From Dolomedes plantarius (lineage: Eukaryota > Arthropoda > Arachnida > Araneae > Dolomedidae): 64,000 bases of DNA. The position numbers and the translations under genes were made by a program. The stretch spans positions 134,743,697 to 134,807,696 of the forward strand of contig OU015496.1 in the NCBI GenBank assembly GCA_907164885.2, written 5' to 3'. The number at the start of each line of letters is the position of its first letter. Position 1 is the first letter of the stretch. The notes under the pieces were generated by a model. That model was not told the DNA's origin. It made no database searches and saw only the letters and a program-made list of their open reading frames with translations. Below are positions 42,201 to 54,058 of this stretch, piece by piece.

Positions 42201-42297
42201 ATTTTTTTGTACTTTTATATCTGCTATCTAAAAAAAATTCTTTTCTTCATATAGATGTAAAGCATATATTCTGCAGCTATCACAATGAAGTTTTTTA

Positions 42298-42301
<4 letters not shown>

Positions 42302-42387
<86 letters not shown>
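42302..42387. repeat. (TA)n microsatellite
   Basis: An 86-bp TA run. Confidence 0.95.
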
Positions 42388-42390
<3 letters not shown>

Positions 42391-42407
42391 TCCTCCTCAT
42401 TTCTTAT

Positions 42408-42720
42408 GTTATATAATTTTCCCTGATTAATATTGCCCTTTAAAAGAAGGAAAGGATAAAATTTCTTCCATTGGAGAATTAGTCTACTATTACAAAAACA
42501 ACTAAAGAGTATTGAAATAATTTTATTTTGAATTTCAATGTATATTATCTTTATTACTATCCTTATTATATATTTTCCCCTGATTAATGCTGCCCTTTAA
42601 AATAAAAAAAAAGTGGAGAATTCGTTCCAAACTTCTTGAAGTTGTTTCAAATTTTATTTGAATTGCATGAGATCTAATGTATTCCGCCATATACATACAA
42701 ATTTTATCCAACAAACGTAA
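42408..42720. repeat. ~155-bp imperfect tandem duplication
   Basis: TTTTCCCTGATTAATATTGCCCTTTAAAA near 42417 recurs as TTTTCCCCTGATTAATGCTGCCCTTTAAAA near 42573, each followed by GGAGAATT-containing sequence. Confidence 0.65.
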
Positions 42721-43870
42721 AGAACCACTGGATGGCGGAGGATTCATATAACTGTCAATGCACGCCTTTGCTATAATTTTTAATATTTCGAGAGGTTTAC
42801 GTGAACGAAATGTGGAAGAATCTTTTTACAGTAAAACCGTCTTACTTTAATGCGATTGTGGGAGATACATATTTTCTTTTTTACCTAAATTCAAAATTTT
42901 GAGATATGGTTGAAATTAGTAGGCTCAAATATATTAATTTCATATCTTTTGAAATTATTCTTCTGGGGTATTTTTATGATTTTCACGGAGCTTTGACGAA
43001 CAACAACAAGCAAATTGCCGTTTCATCTTTAAAAAAACTTTCTGATATCTTTAACTTTACGAGATGTATGCCTCGAATAAAAATAAGCTAGTTAAAACGG
43101 ATATCTAAAAGAAATATATTTAAAAGCTTAACGAAAATTTATTGCATAGGGTTTAGTATTTTGCTGTAAAGATTAAGAAATTGGAATTGAAATTAATCTG
43201 TAATAATCTTGGACCATAAAAATTGTTTATGTTTCCCTATGAATAAATACAATTATTTCAAGTAACATATCAGTAGCATAGTATAAGATACATATATCAT
43301 TTGTGTTTTACTTTAAATTCTTTCTTTTATGTTGTTAATTAAAATTGTTTTTCTTTTAAACTGCGCAAATAAAAATCAGAGCCAACACTTAGTTGCGCCG
43401 TTTTCTACGTAGTAGGATCATTATTATATCTTTTCTATTATATTATAATTTAAATTGTTTTTCTTTTATGATGAGCAAATAACAGTTAGAGCCGCCGTTT
43501 ATTTATGTATTGCAAGTAGCTTTCGCCATAAATGGAAAACACAGAGACTTTTCAATCTTGTATTTCATAGAAATTAATACTCAAAGCGGACTACGAGTTT
43601 AGAAATTAAGAAACAATACGATTTAAACTATCCTAGAATCAATTTGTAAATGTATGCATGTTTTCTTGAAATCCTATGGAAAAAAAATTTTAAATATATC
43701 TTTAGTGATAATAACAACAAGCGTTGGCAGTAAAAATCTGTCAAAATTTTCTTAGTTCAAGAAGTGTGTAAACCAGAATAAGTAAAAATGTCATTTAACA
43801 ATAAAACTATTATCTTTTATATAGCACTGTTGGTGAACAATAAGTTAGATGCTTCACATTAAAAAAATTT
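42721..43870. other. No gene recognised; short local duplication
   Basis: AT-rich. Sequence around ATTGTTTTTCTTTTA...GCAAATAA...AGAGCC at about 43347-43385 recurs at about 43455-43493, a ~108-bp imperfect tandem duplication. No coding or RNA feature was seen. Confidence 0.5.
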
Positions 43871-43876
43871 ATTTGC

Positions 43877-45060
43877 ATTCTGTCACAAAAACTATATGCA
43901 CCCAGAAGAATTCGACCTACTATCACGAAACATGGCAGGAATGTAGCCTGCTAAGAGATATGCAAATGGTTGAAATTTCGACGTCAATGTGACAATGGTA
44001 AACGCGATGTACGCATATGAGATACGCAGCTGGGAGAGTTTAAAAGCATGATTTCTCGTGCCATAGGGTTATTCAAACAAATCTGTCGACTTGGATGGAA
44101 TATTGTGACTAGAGATGCCGTATGTATGATGTGGTCGTATTGTGACTAGAGATGCCTCTGAGACGTAACCGGCTACAGTACGAACAATTGTCGAACTTTG
44201 AGAGGGGGCGTATAATAGGTCTCAGAAAAGCAGGTTGGTCAAACAGGCGTATCGGTTGCCACCTCGATTGGAGCAATATGGTAGTTGCTCGGTGTTGGCA
44301 ACAATGGATCACGGAAGGGATATTCTACCGTCGCAGAGGGTCAGGGCGTCCCAGGAACACAAATGTGCGCGAGGATCGCTCTAACAAAAAAACGGCCACG
44401 TCCGCACCAACAACTTTGCTAGAATCGGTTCGACACCATTTACCACCTTCCAAACATCCGGTGGTATCAAGGGAAACCGATCGGAGACGACTGGCCGAGG
44501 CAGGTATAAGGAGTCGACGTCCATTAAGATGCCTACCACTGACCCCACATCATAGGCAGTGTCGATTGGATTTTTGCCGACCTCGGGCAAGCTGGAGTGT
44601 GACCGACTGGAGGCGTGTGAGTTTCAGCGATGAATCCTGATTCAGTCTCAATGCTGATGACCAGAGCATACGCGTTTGGAGGCGGGCAGGCCACCGGTCC
44701 GATCCGGCATTTGTTGTAGAGAGGCATATGGCGATAACACAACATGTGACAGTGTGGGGAGCGATTTGTTGGGACGCACGATCACCTCTAGTCGTCCTTT
44801 AACGCACTTTCACAGCACGCAGTTACGTGGACGAGATTTTAACGCCAGTTGTACTTCCTATGCTATCAAGTCGCCCAGGTGCCATTTATCAGCAAGACAA
44901 CGCTCGTCCACATAATGCGCAACACTCCCAACAATGTCTTCAAGGATAGGACGTACTCCCATGGCCTGCCAGGTCACCAGACCTCTCGCCAATAGAGCAC
45001 GTCTGGAACGTGCTTGGAAGGCAACTGCAGCCGTCCCGGAATACTGGTGAATTAACTGCC
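43877..45060 (+). mobile_element. Tc1-like transposon, 3' end truncated
   Basis: It encodes the same transposase subtype as the 3.2-kb copy, in the opposite orientation. The leader contains a tandem duplication of ATTGTGACTAGAGATGCC (about 44101 and 44139) just before the start codon. Homology stops at about 45060 within the coding region, and no right inverted repeat was found. The left boundary near 43877 is approximate. Confidence 0.75.
44152..45060 (+). pseudogene. Tc1-like transposase (broken, truncated)
   Basis: Starts MPLRRNRLQYEQLSNFERGRIIGL, the same opening as the 3.2-kb copy. Helix-turn-helix (RRIGCHLDWSNMVVARCW), linker (RRRGSGRPRNTNVREDR) and the first Asp (VSFSDES) are open to a stop at about 44638. 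Translation can be followed past it with frame changes: RVWRRAG, YQQDNARPHNAQ (second Asp), a further stop, PWPARSPDLSPIEHVWN (Glu), then GELTAQMQ, where it ends. Spacing from second Asp to Glu is again 32 residues by hand count. The C-terminal tail is missing. Confidence 0.9.
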
Positions 45061-46976
45061 CAAATGCAAATGTTATGCAAATGTTATGTAATGTGTAATG
45101 TTAATAAAATTTTTCTGTTTTCCCCATACCATTTGCCTGATTATATTTGTACTTTCATTGTATTTTTGTCCCTTTTTTATGTTATAATCCCTTGAGTTAC
45201 TTATTTTTTAAGTGCATTTATATAACTTTATATTGCTTTTGTTAATTTTTTCTTAACACTTTTAAATTGTTTTTTAATATTTTATACATGACATATGTTA
45301 CGTTTCATTTATGTTTTTTTCTTTATTTGAGAGCTTCTGTATAGTGATCTCAACTTGTGAGACCACTTTCTATCATATCTAGGTGGATGAATGTGTTCAA
45401 GGGAAGCCATAGTAGGTATTAACCTTACCCTAGAGACTAACCTCGGTTAGTCTGTTTCTGGTGTATTGTGTTACTTCTCGAAAGGAAGAGCGTCGAACAA
45501 GGCCAGATATCTTATGAATAGTTGGAAAGCAGATGAGACTTTCTTCCAGAAGCTTTCATTTAGAAGGCTTCCAACTGAAAATGTGAGACTGGCTGCCTTT
45601 CTCTGGACTCAAGTAAAGTCATAGGTAACTCAAAGAAAGCAGATGTGATTTTCTTCTAGAGGCTACCGTTCAAAAACATTATACCTGAAAACGTGACATT
45701 GGTTTTATTTCTCTGAAATCAAGGGAATCCAGGTGAAAAATGAAGATTCACATTAATAAAAACAGCCTTCGTCTTCACATCCCCCCTGTTCGTATAACGA
45801 CTTGGAATCAAATATTCAAACAGGGTCAAGATGTGGAAAATGTGATAGCAGAAACCATTTTGTTTTATCAAATCACAATTATTGACATTCATGAATTATA
45901 TCACAAACTGGACCCAAAAATATTCTAATAAAAGAATGCTACAAAAAATGCATAACTGATAAAAATTCTCTTTTAGCTTATGACAGAGGTTTCAACACAA
46001 TGGTGAATTTTTACTGAAGATTTGATTGTTAATGTCGCTTTTAACCTCCTCAAAATTACTGTAGTAATATTCTTAAAATAACTTTAGTTCTCTCTCAGTA
46101 GCAAGGGGCAAAATATAATGTTAAAAGGCCTAAAACATTCCTCACACGTCTATTTTTCTAAATTTTTTAATTATATCCGCTAAATTTCTGTTATTCTTCC
46201 ATTGTTATTATTATATTATGTGTAGAATTTAAAGATATGCCATCTCCATATTTTAATCTCCAGACTTTACATGAGCAACATCATGCAAACCTGTTTATCT
46301 CTTCACACTTGAATAACGCTTCGACCAAGCTATTTTGATAAGGGGGTAAAGGGATAACATTCTGATTAGACACTCTCCGTTGCACATAATGAGTATCGAA
46401 AATTATGAAACACTATTAGCAATATAAAGTAATTAACGGTAGGTCTGTAAGGTATTTAACGATAGGAGTAAGATCTGTATAACTTACGAAAGATAGGTTC
46501 GGAAAAGCAACTACAATTTTATGTAATATGTAAGTGTTCAAATTAAATTATATCCATTTTCTTCCCATATCCATATGAAAAAGAAGATCAAAAAACTTTC
46601 TGACATAATAAAATTAAATAACCAAGTCATGTTGTCTCGCCCTATGATTCTCCCTTTTTTTAGAAGAAAATTTTAAGTTCTAATTCTCACTTTATTGTTA
46701 AGAGGAAAAAATTGTAAACACTACATTAATTAAGGATGCTGTAGCCCTACTGAATACGCTTAGATCAATGTTAATCGATGGAGAAAAGTATTCCCAAGGA
46801 TTATCGACTTCGATTTTAAGGTTATTTTTAAAAGATTATGCTTCGTAATAAAGAAATAATTTATTTACTTTGATATATTTTTTTCATTTTAGCAATTTTT
46901 TTCATCAAAGGAAATTATCTCTATTTGATACACAGTATACCACATTTCTCCCTCAAAAAATTCAAATTATATATAT
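45061..46976. other. No gene recognised; local tandem duplication
   Basis: The segments at about 45519-45615 and 45635-45725 share GAAAGCAGATG(A/T)GA, TTCTTC(C/T)AGA and CTGAAAA(T/C)GTGA, a ~115-bp imperfect duplication. The frame at 45740-45928 has no recognisable domain. The rest is AT-rich without identifiable content. Confidence 0.5.
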
Positions 46977-47164
46977 ACAGTGAAACCTCCCTTAACGGAC
47001 ACTCCCGAATAGCGGATGCATATAATTAACGGACATTTTTACGAGTCCCAGTCCTTTTATATAAGGACACTCGATGTTATTCCCTCTGGATAGCGGACAC
47101 TCCGAATAGCGAACAGATATTTTTGAAAAACTTTAAACTTTTTTTGGCAAACATTTCAACATTA

Positions 47165-47971
47165 CTAGCCGGAGCGCGACCATCATGGTCGCTTTTAGTT
47201 TTATATTTTCTTTTGCAAAACAACGCAACTGAAAGTAACATATGTAAGGAATGTTACCATTACCTGTCATCATAAATATACGTTGTTAAGGGGTATTCTC
47301 TATAAGGCTGATTCTAGAACATCGTGATCAAAAAATGTGAATTTCCATTACCTCAGAACAGAGTTCAAGATAAGACTGAGAAACCCAACATCAATGATTT
47401 TAAAAATTACATCCCTCTTTGTGTGTACTATTTATCAAAATTAAGATATCAATACTTTATCATTACAACAAATAAGAAATTGTTGGGGGAAAATTTAAAT
47501 TATAGTGTTGATTACATCACTCTCTGTATGTATTACTGTGCACAATTCAGATATCTACACTTAATCATATCAAATAATAAATTCTTGAGAAAATTTCTTC
47601 ACTTATAAAATGGAGTAAAAATTCAGCAAGTACTGGAAAAAGTGTAGAAAATTAACTATTACTGGTTGTTGATTGCTATGCCGGCGACGGTTAAGCCTAA
47701 CCTCGCGATTATTTATGCTCTCTCTTTCACGCCTCTCTCTTAATGAATTATTTCTTCGCTTTCTTTCTTGAGACAGTTCCCAACTTTCATTTGATCGTGC
47801 AGCGCGCTTTCGAACATTCCTGGTTTCAGTGCGTAAATCCATGTTGACACGCGGTTGCAAATTGAAGACGGCCGCTAATGTTTACATCTGGTAGTGGCAG
47901 CCGTTGCCATTCGGAGTGTAGAAATGTCGTCGATTTTTGTGCCGCATACCTACGCGTTTTATATATATAGA
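47165..47971 (-). mobile_element. Non-autonomous Helitron with both termini
   Basis: On the minus strand it begins TCTATATATATAAAACGCG at 47971 and ends at 47165 with the hairpin GCGACCA-TGA-TGGTCGC, a 7-nt spacer and CTAG. The flanking bases are A before TC and T after CTAG, so the element sits in an AT dinucleotide, as Helitrons do. At 807 bp it lacks the Rep/helicase gene but keeps a short frame near its 5' end (47860-47603). Confidence 0.85.
47603..47860 (-). CDS. Short charged ORF in the Helitron
   Basis: An 85-codon frame. Residues 5-65 are very rich in Arg, Glu, Asn and Ser (RKRAARSNESWELSQERKRR, RERRERESINNREVRLNRRR). This repeated pattern resembles the Arg/Glu-rich N-terminal segment often seen before the Helitron helicase in arthropods. 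The last 20 residues are hydrophobic and look like read-through into non-coding sequence. It is probably the remaining 5' end of the Helitron gene; function unknown. The start could also be the internal Met at residue 7. Confidence 0.5.
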   Translation of the reverse strand: MQPRVNMDLRTETRNVRKRAARSNESWELSQERKRRNNSLRERRERESINNREVRLNRRRHSNQQPVIVNFLHFFQYLLNFYSIL

Positions 47972-48042
47972 TTCTAACAAGCAAGCTAAAAATATATGCT
48001 TATGCGTCTCTTACAAGGAACTTTTCCCGACTCCTCCCTTCC

Positions 48043-48481
48043 GTGCTTGATACAGTGAAATTCGACCCTAAAATGTACACAATGGCATTAAATGTTAGTG
48101 TCAAAAAGGTTAATTTAGTTTTCTTGCCTCCTAACACCACTTCGATGCTACAGCCACTTGATCAGGGAATCATCCATAGCTTTAAGAACGGTACAGAAAG
48201 CTGCTTCTCAGACATGTGCTTTCACAGATTATCTCTTGCAAATCCAGCGAAGATTTCGGAAAATCGGTATCTGTTTTGGATGCCATTTCCTGGGCTACGT
48301 CAGCCCTTAAGAAGGTGCAACCTGGGTGCGTTCTAAAATGTTTTAAGAACGCAGGATGTTTGAGTACAAGCGAAGTGGCAACTGACAGTACTGCTGAATA
48401 AAAGCGAAAAGAACTTGCGGATCTAGTAGCCAATTTGGATTCAAATATCAGCGTTGAAGAGTATGGAAAGATTGATGACTG
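48043..48481 (+). pseudogene. pogo/Tigger transposase, DDE domain relic
   Basis: The frame from 48043 contains VNLVFLPPNTTSMLQPLDQGIIHSF, the unmistakable segment preceding the third acidic residue of pogo/Tigger and jerky-type DDE proteins. A frame change leads into SVLDAISWATSALKKVQPG and CVLKCFKNAGC, the conserved C-terminal part of the same domain, followed by a stop and KRKELADLVANL. The N-terminal DNA-binding domains were not found; the deletion that removed them may predate the Helitron insertion nearby. Confidence 0.85.
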
Positions 48482-49068
48482 ATTTATGAACTGAGGAAGA
48501 AAACCTGCATGTTTCCAATTTTATTCATCGGGACACCACTGAAGCTCTGGCCCTTTCTGAGAATGGTGATAGGGAATCGCCAATTGAAGACTGCAAAATC
48601 AAAGATTATTCGGAAGCACTGAAATACAGCGAAAAATTAAAACAGTTCTCTCTGAACAATGAAGATTAGGAGGGATTAGCAAAGCTAAATACTATGAAAA
48701 TTCATCTTGAAAAACAGGTTTCCTGTTAAAAAAGAGGAACCAAACTTTAACAGAATTTTTTCAGTACTAATTAAAAAAATTTGGCTCCTATACATTGTAT
48801 TTTGGGATTATTTTAGGCAAGATAAAAATATTAGCCTACAGTTAAATGGTAAAGTAGTAAATAGTTATTTTCTTTCTTACCTAATTAATTTTTTCTTTTT
48901 AATTAAAATTGCAGGCGTAATTTTCAATCAAATGTCAAACAGAAATGCAAAAACTTTTTTTATAAAAAGGGTGTCCTCCCCAATAGCGGGCACCTCCTAA
49001 TAACGGACAAAACTTTTGGTCCCGTGACTGTCCGCTTTTCGGAGGTACCACTGTGTATATATATATGC

Positions 49069-50283
49069 ACTGAAGTGCCACTGAATTAGGGATACCTACC
49101 TAGTAACGAGTTGGGCCTCCTCTGGCCTTGATAACGGCTGCCACACGACGAGGCATAGATTCAACGAGTTTCTGGAAACGTTCCACGGGAATGGCTTGCC
49201 AAATATTGGCTAAAGCTGTCCATAATTCAGTAAGGTTCTTTGGTGCTGTGTGATGGCCTTTCACGCCTTGTTCCAAAACATCCCAAAGATGCTCAATAGG
49301 ATTTAAGTCTGGGCTTCTAGGTGACCAATTCATGTCAGAGAAGTCAGAGAAATGCTCATCCAACCAGCCAGTAGCCACCCGGGACTTGTGAGAGGTACAG
49401 TTGTCTTGCTGGAAAACTCCATTACCGTGCGGATAACAGAACAGCATAAACGGATGGAGGTGATCACCCAGCAACTCTACGTACCGAATTGCATTGAGGG
49501 AGGTTGGTACACGCACCAAAGATCCCAAACTGTGCCACGAAAAAACTGCCCAGACCATGATTGAGCCACCATGCCCTTTTACAGTTCCAGCCAGGCATGC
49601 AGGATCCATGGCTTCATGAGCCTGACGCCATATTCTCAGCCTCCCGTCAGCGTTAAGTAATCGGAATCGAGACTCATCACTCCATGCTACTCGTTTCCAG
49701 TCCTCTACACTCCAGTCTCTGTGCTCTCTTGCCCAGGCAAGACGTGCAGCCCGATGGCGAGTATAGAGCAATGATACTCTCGTAGGTCGACGGCTCCCGA
49801 AACCCATTTGGTGAAGCGAACTTTGTACAGTCCGTTTACTGACTGTACGACTGGCACCATCATTAAACTGGGTGGTAATTTGAGCTAATGTTTGGCTTCG
49901 CTGGCTACGTACAATACGCCTGAGCCGTCTCTCACCACGCACTGTCAATTCTAATTGTCCTTTGCAGTTTGCTCGATCGCTAGTTTTTTTCCACCATCCA
50001 TGTATTCTTGGTATATTCTTGACACTGTAGACCTTGAAAATCCTAGCTGTCTGACGATTTCGGAAATTGAATGGCCCATGCGTCGCGCACCTACGATTTG
50101 TCCGCGATCGAAGGCGTCTAAATCAGGCAGTTTACCCATACTGGCAATTCCAACAACTAATTCAGAACAACCACAGTACGCGCTATATATTGAGTTACCA
50201 CAGCGCCCTCACTTGCGCATACATGATGCGCAGCGCTACACAATTTGCATAGGCTTTGCTATCCCTAATTTTGTGGCACTTCA

Positions 50284-50285
<2 letters not shown>
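49069..50285 (-). mobile_element. Tc1-like transposon (DD36E type), nearly intact
   Basis: The ends ACTGAAGTGCCACTGAATTAGGGATA and, reversed, ACTGAAGTGCCACAAAATTAGGGATA are inverted repeats. Length is 1217 bp. The right side adjoins ATAT. The left flank is a few bases of TA repeat after the end of the pogo element, so it inserted beside or into the remnant TA tract. The transposase has one apparent frame break. Confidence 0.9.
49100..50139 (-). pseudogene. DD36E-type Tc1 transposase with one frame break
   Basis: Starts MGKLPDLDAFDRGQIVGARR at 50139. The first helix-turn-helix (SISEIVRQLGFSRSTVSRIYQEY) is followed by a frame change near 49950, then an open run to 49100. That run carries the second helix-turn-helix (SKRTVQSSLHQMGFGSRRP), the first Asp in AWSDESRF, the second in FQQDNCTSH, the Glu in SPDLNPIEHLWD and the tail PRRVAAVIKARGGPTRY. 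Thirty-six residues lie between second Asp and Glu by hand count, matching the described DD36E (incomer-type) group. Only one lesion in about 345 codons indicates recent activity. Confidence 0.9.

Positions 50286-50316
<31 letters not shown>
50284..50316. repeat. (TA)n microsatellite
   Basis: It begins at the right end of the Tc1 element. Confidence 0.9.
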
Positions 50317-50317
<1 letters not shown>

Positions 50318-50339
50318 TTCAAGCTGGGCTATTTCGTAT

Positions 50340-50560
50340 AATTATTGTTATATTGCACAGCCGACAGTAAAAGTAGGCTCCCCGGCATCTCGTGTTTGCT
50401 ATCTACATTAATAAATGATTATTGTTGAGTTTTATAATGTCTGGTTTATTAATGATTCAAGTGTGTTCTTCTTAGACTCCCCCTAGAAGCCAGCCCCGTA
50501 GACAGGAAAGTCTACATTTTTGGGCGCCCGGCCCGGATGAACGCTGTGGACAATTGATTT
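50340..50560 (+). repeat. Probable LTR end and primer-binding region of a gypsy relic
   Basis: The sequence ends in TCTACATTTTTGGGCGCCCGGCCCGG. A CA terminus followed by a TGG-starting GC-rich stretch is what an LTR boundary with a primer-binding site looks like. An AATAAA-type signal lies at about 50410. The LTR start was not found, and there is no second LTR in the window. Confidence 0.5.
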
Positions 50561-50695
50561 TGTTATTTTGAAGTGAATAATCGTGAGACCTTCTGTAAAA
50601 TTTTTGAGTTTAAGAGAAACAAAATGTATAAAAATTCCAAGAGAAAAGACTTATTCGAAGTATGTGAGGAGTAAGGCTTCGATTCAGCGCCAGAG

Positions 50696-51200
50696 ATGAC
50701 GGTGAGAGAATTAAAAAGGTTGATTGAGAATAGTGAGGATTGCAAAATTGACCCTGATTATGTTAATCTTGTTATAAACTCAGTTGTTGAATATCGTCAG
50801 GAACGTGACGTCAGAGAGAAAGATAAAATAGGAATAGAGAAAAATAGAGTAGAGGTAGAAATATTGAAATTGGCTCAATTGCAAACGGAGCTTGAGCTTG
50901 TGAATGCGAGGCAAAGGTTGTCTGTCGCTAATTGCGTAAGAATTGAGCCCGAACGCACAGACGATCTCGAGAATCTAATTAGAAGTGTTCGTGTACTAAC
51001 TACCGCCATTCCAACATAGCCGGAAGCGTTTCATATGGTTTTCCTGTCACTAGAAAGGGCATTTTTAACTAAACGTGTGCGAGAGGAATACAAAGCCGAA
51101 ATATTGCTAAATTTAATGGGTGAAAGGGTGAACAATGTCCTGATACATGTGAGGCCGAAGATATTAAGAATTACGAGGCTATTAAAAGATTAAAACTGGT
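50696..51200 (+). pseudogene. gag fragment of a second Ty3/gypsy-type element
   Basis: The frame opens MTVRELKRLIENSEDCKIDPDYV and continues with a highly charged helical stretch (about residues 30-75, probable coiled coil). After an in-frame TAG at about 51017 it resumes as PEAFHMVFLSLERAFL and EILLNLMGERVNNVL, the conserved gag core. It breaks down by about 51200 and no pol follows. The architecture is unlike the gag at 7984. I recall close relatives mainly from spider retrotransposons. The AT-rich tandem array begins directly after it. Confidence 0.7.
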
Positions 51201-51279
51201 CATAAAATTAGTTCAAAGTACATTTTTGTAGTAGGAAATGGCCAATGATCCTTACACTAGCTATATCTTAAATAAAAAA

Positions 51280-53050
51280 TAAAAAAATTTAAAAATATAA
51301 ATTCTATATTCCAAACTTTTCATCTTTATGTGTATCTTAAAATATTGTAAAATAAATATTTTAACTCCCTTTCAAAAAGAACTGATCTATTTTATAAATT
51401 TCTCAAAAGTTCTTTATGTAAGGAGACAATATTTTACAGGCTCAGAAAGACAGATTTATGTTACCTTTTTATACCACACAACACCATAAATTTTAAAAGC
51501 AATTTTAAGGATTTTTATATTTCCATTATTGTATGAGACGTAGCAACTCGCAACTAAGTTTCACGATTGAAGATACATTTTGGACTACAGCTTCTGTTAA
51601 AATGTGTAGAATGCATGTAAAACAGCTTCGAATTATAAAATTATGTGATAGTTAAAATAATCCTTATTTGTTCCTTTCAAATAACAATGATCTACTTTGC
51701 AAAATTGTCAAAAGTTGCTTATTTATGAAAATGTATTTATGGAAATTTTATTTATGAAAAGCTTCTATGAAAATTTTTAGAAACAATGTACAATATATTC
51801 TAAAAGTCGTTTATTTATGAAAATGTGTTCCTTATTAATGTATATGTATCTATGAACATGTTACGTGCTAAAAGCTTTCAATTGAAATGTGTCGAATGAA
51901 TTAAAAACAGTTTCTAATTATAAAAATATACGATAGCTAAAAATATCTCTTATTTTTTCGTTTGAATAACATTAGTCAACTTTACATATTTGTCAAAAGT
52001 TCCTTTTTTAAAAAGACAATGCTTGTAAGACTCAGAAAAAAACAGATTCGTCAAAAGTCCTTTATTTATGAAAATGCACTCATAAAAATAATCTTTTAAA
52101 GATTTAATCAAAACATGTAGAGTGAATGAAAGATTATAATTATATGATAGAATTCTCTTTATAGTCTTCTTTTATTGTTCGCTTTCAGATAACATTGGTC
52201 TACTTTACAAATTTGTCGAAAGTTCCTTTTTTAAAGAGACAATGCTTGTAAGACTCAGAAGAAACAGATTTGTCGAAAGTCCTTTATTTATGAAAATGCA
52301 TTTATAAAAATAATTGTTTTAAAGATTTTATCGAAATATGTAGAGTGAGTGAAAGATTCTAATTTTAAAATTATATGATAGAAATATCTTTATAGACTTC
52401 TTTTATTCTTCATTTTCAGGTAACATTGGTCTACTTCACAAATATGTCAAGAGTTCATTTTTTAAAGAGAATGCTTGTAAGACTCAGAAAAAACAGATTT
52501 GACAAAATTCCTATATTTATAAAAGTGCATTTATAAAAATATTTTTTTATTTAAATTATCAAAATAACTAGAGTGAATGAAAGATTCTAATTATAAAATT
52601 ATATGATAGAAATCTCTTTATAGTATTGTTCACTTTCAGATAACATTGGTCTCACAAATTTCTCAAAAGTTCCTTTTGTAGGAATAACTGTTCCTTATTT
52701 ATGAAAATGTCTTTATAAAAATGTTTCCTTTAAGAAAAGCTTTTATGAAAATATGTAGTATGAATTAAAATAGATGCTAATAATTAAATTGTATCATAAA
52801 AGAATTTTACAGTGTTTTTTTTTACCTTTCAAATAACTTTGGTCTAATTTACAAATTTGTCAAAAGTTCCTTATTTCAGGAGACAATACTTATTCCTTAT
52901 TTCAGGAGATAATAAACTTAGAAAAACATATTTCTGATACTTCTTTAGAGTTAAAATAGTTTCTAATTATAAAATTATATGATAAATAATGATGACTCTT
53001 ATTTCACAGAATTTATCTTGAACAGAGGTTCCCCATTTAGAAATAGAATG
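51280..53050. repeat. Degenerate 200-300-bp tandem array
   Basis: Units carry TTTCA(A/G)ATAACATTGGTCTACTTTACAAATTTGTCAAAAGTTCCTT-type segments. The CAAAAGTT(C/G) landmark falls at about 51402, 51709, 51992, 52214, 52446, 52661 and 52861. Units between 51992 and 52661 are the best preserved (215-232 bp). The array is non-coding. Confidence 0.75.
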
Positions 53051-53640
53051 CTATCTTGAAAGTAAGAGACGTGTAAAACCCTGATATGTAGCAGAGAGCG
53101 AACAATGGTTGTCATCTTCAAATTCCTTCAGCGTTATCAGTCTGCGTGACTGGAATGCATAATGGATATTTCCTTAAAATGTATCCGTAAGAACCGATAC
53201 AGTCGAGAAGTGTAAAAATATTTGAATTTTTAATACATCGCTTTGTAGTAAAATTGTTAATCTTATCATGATTCCACCAGATTTCAAATTAATTAGTCTT
53301 GTCATACCTCTTTCTGCGTAATTTATTTAACAAATCTTTACACTGAAGCATTTATCTCTCTCTCTCTCCACTAGTTTTATTAATGTTTATTTCATGCGAA
53401 AATACAGTATAGAAATCCTGTTTTGAAAATTTTGACCATGTTAATTTATTGTTGAAAATTCAAAAGCAATTTTTAGCTTCCTTATTATATTTATTCCAAG
53501 AAAAAGAATTAATGTCATAATTCACTAAGAGTAAAATAATAAAATTTGACATAAGTTACTAGATATCATCTTTTTGTGATGGGGTGACCCTTGAACAACA
53601 GTAAAAATGATCTCTCTCCCTCTCTCTCTGTCTCTCTCTC
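53051..53640. other. No gene recognised
   Basis: AT-rich sequence with a short CT-repeat near 53620; nothing else identifiable. Confidence 0.5.
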
Positions 53641-53654
53641 TCCTACGTTGTTGC

Positions 53655-54031
53655 AGTTTTACGGATTGGACCCATGTTGCATCCAGGACGACAAAACAAG
53701 ATGTCACGTTGCGAGGCACACCATGGATTGGTATGGTGACAATGGGGTAAACCGAATGGACTGGTCTGCCCAGATCCCAGACCTGAGCCACATCGAGAAC
53801 CGCTGGGACGAGTTGGAGGGCCGAATTAAGGGGTGCAACAACCGTCCAAAATCGATGAAGGAACTTACATATCTTCTCCAAGCCGAATGGAAGAAAATAC
53901 CACTAGCCGAAAGCATGCCCCGGAAGGTTGAGACTGTAATTGCCTCTCGGGGAGGCTCTACCAACTATTGAATATGAATAAATTTTATCTTTCTTTTCAA
54001 TCACAGGTGTCCAAATACTTATTAGTAAAAA
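53655..54031 (+). pseudogene. Tc1-like transposase, C-terminal third, with 3' end
   Basis: From about 53655 to the stop at 53971 the frame gives the second Asp region (DPCCIQDDKTRCHVARH), the Glu in IPDLSHIENRWDELEGRI, and the tail MPRKVETVIASRGGSTNY. Second Asp to Glu spacing is 34 residues, so this is a classic DD34E Tc1. The N-terminal two thirds and the left inverted repeat are absent. Sequence after the stop (CAGGTGTCCAAATACTTATT, about 54005-54024) looks like the remains of the right terminus, and a TA tract follows. Confidence 0.8.
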
Positions 54032-54058
54032 GTATATATATATATATATATATATATC
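54032..54058. repeat. (TA)n microsatellite
   Basis: A short TA run directly after the Tc1 relic. Confidence 0.9.

Larger units (their letters stand above)
46978..49053 (+). mobile_element. pogo/Tigger-like transposon with nested Helitron
   Basis: Left end CAGTGAAACCTCCCTTAACG and reversed right end CAGTGGTACCTCCGAAAAGC are inverted repeats. The subterminal motif (A/T)AACGGACA/TAGCGGACA recurs several times inside both ends. The left end is flanked by TA. Decayed transposase sequence lies at 48.0-48.5 kb. A Helitron (47165-47971) sits between the left end and the transposase remnant. Confidence 0.85.

Noticed and set aside
44109..44745. Minus-strand frames over the second Tc1 copy
   Set aside because: They are antisense shadows of the transposase.
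47324..47608. A 94-codon plus-strand frame as a gene in the pogo element
   Set aside because: It lies inside the Helitron in the opposite orientation and has AT-driven composition without any motif.
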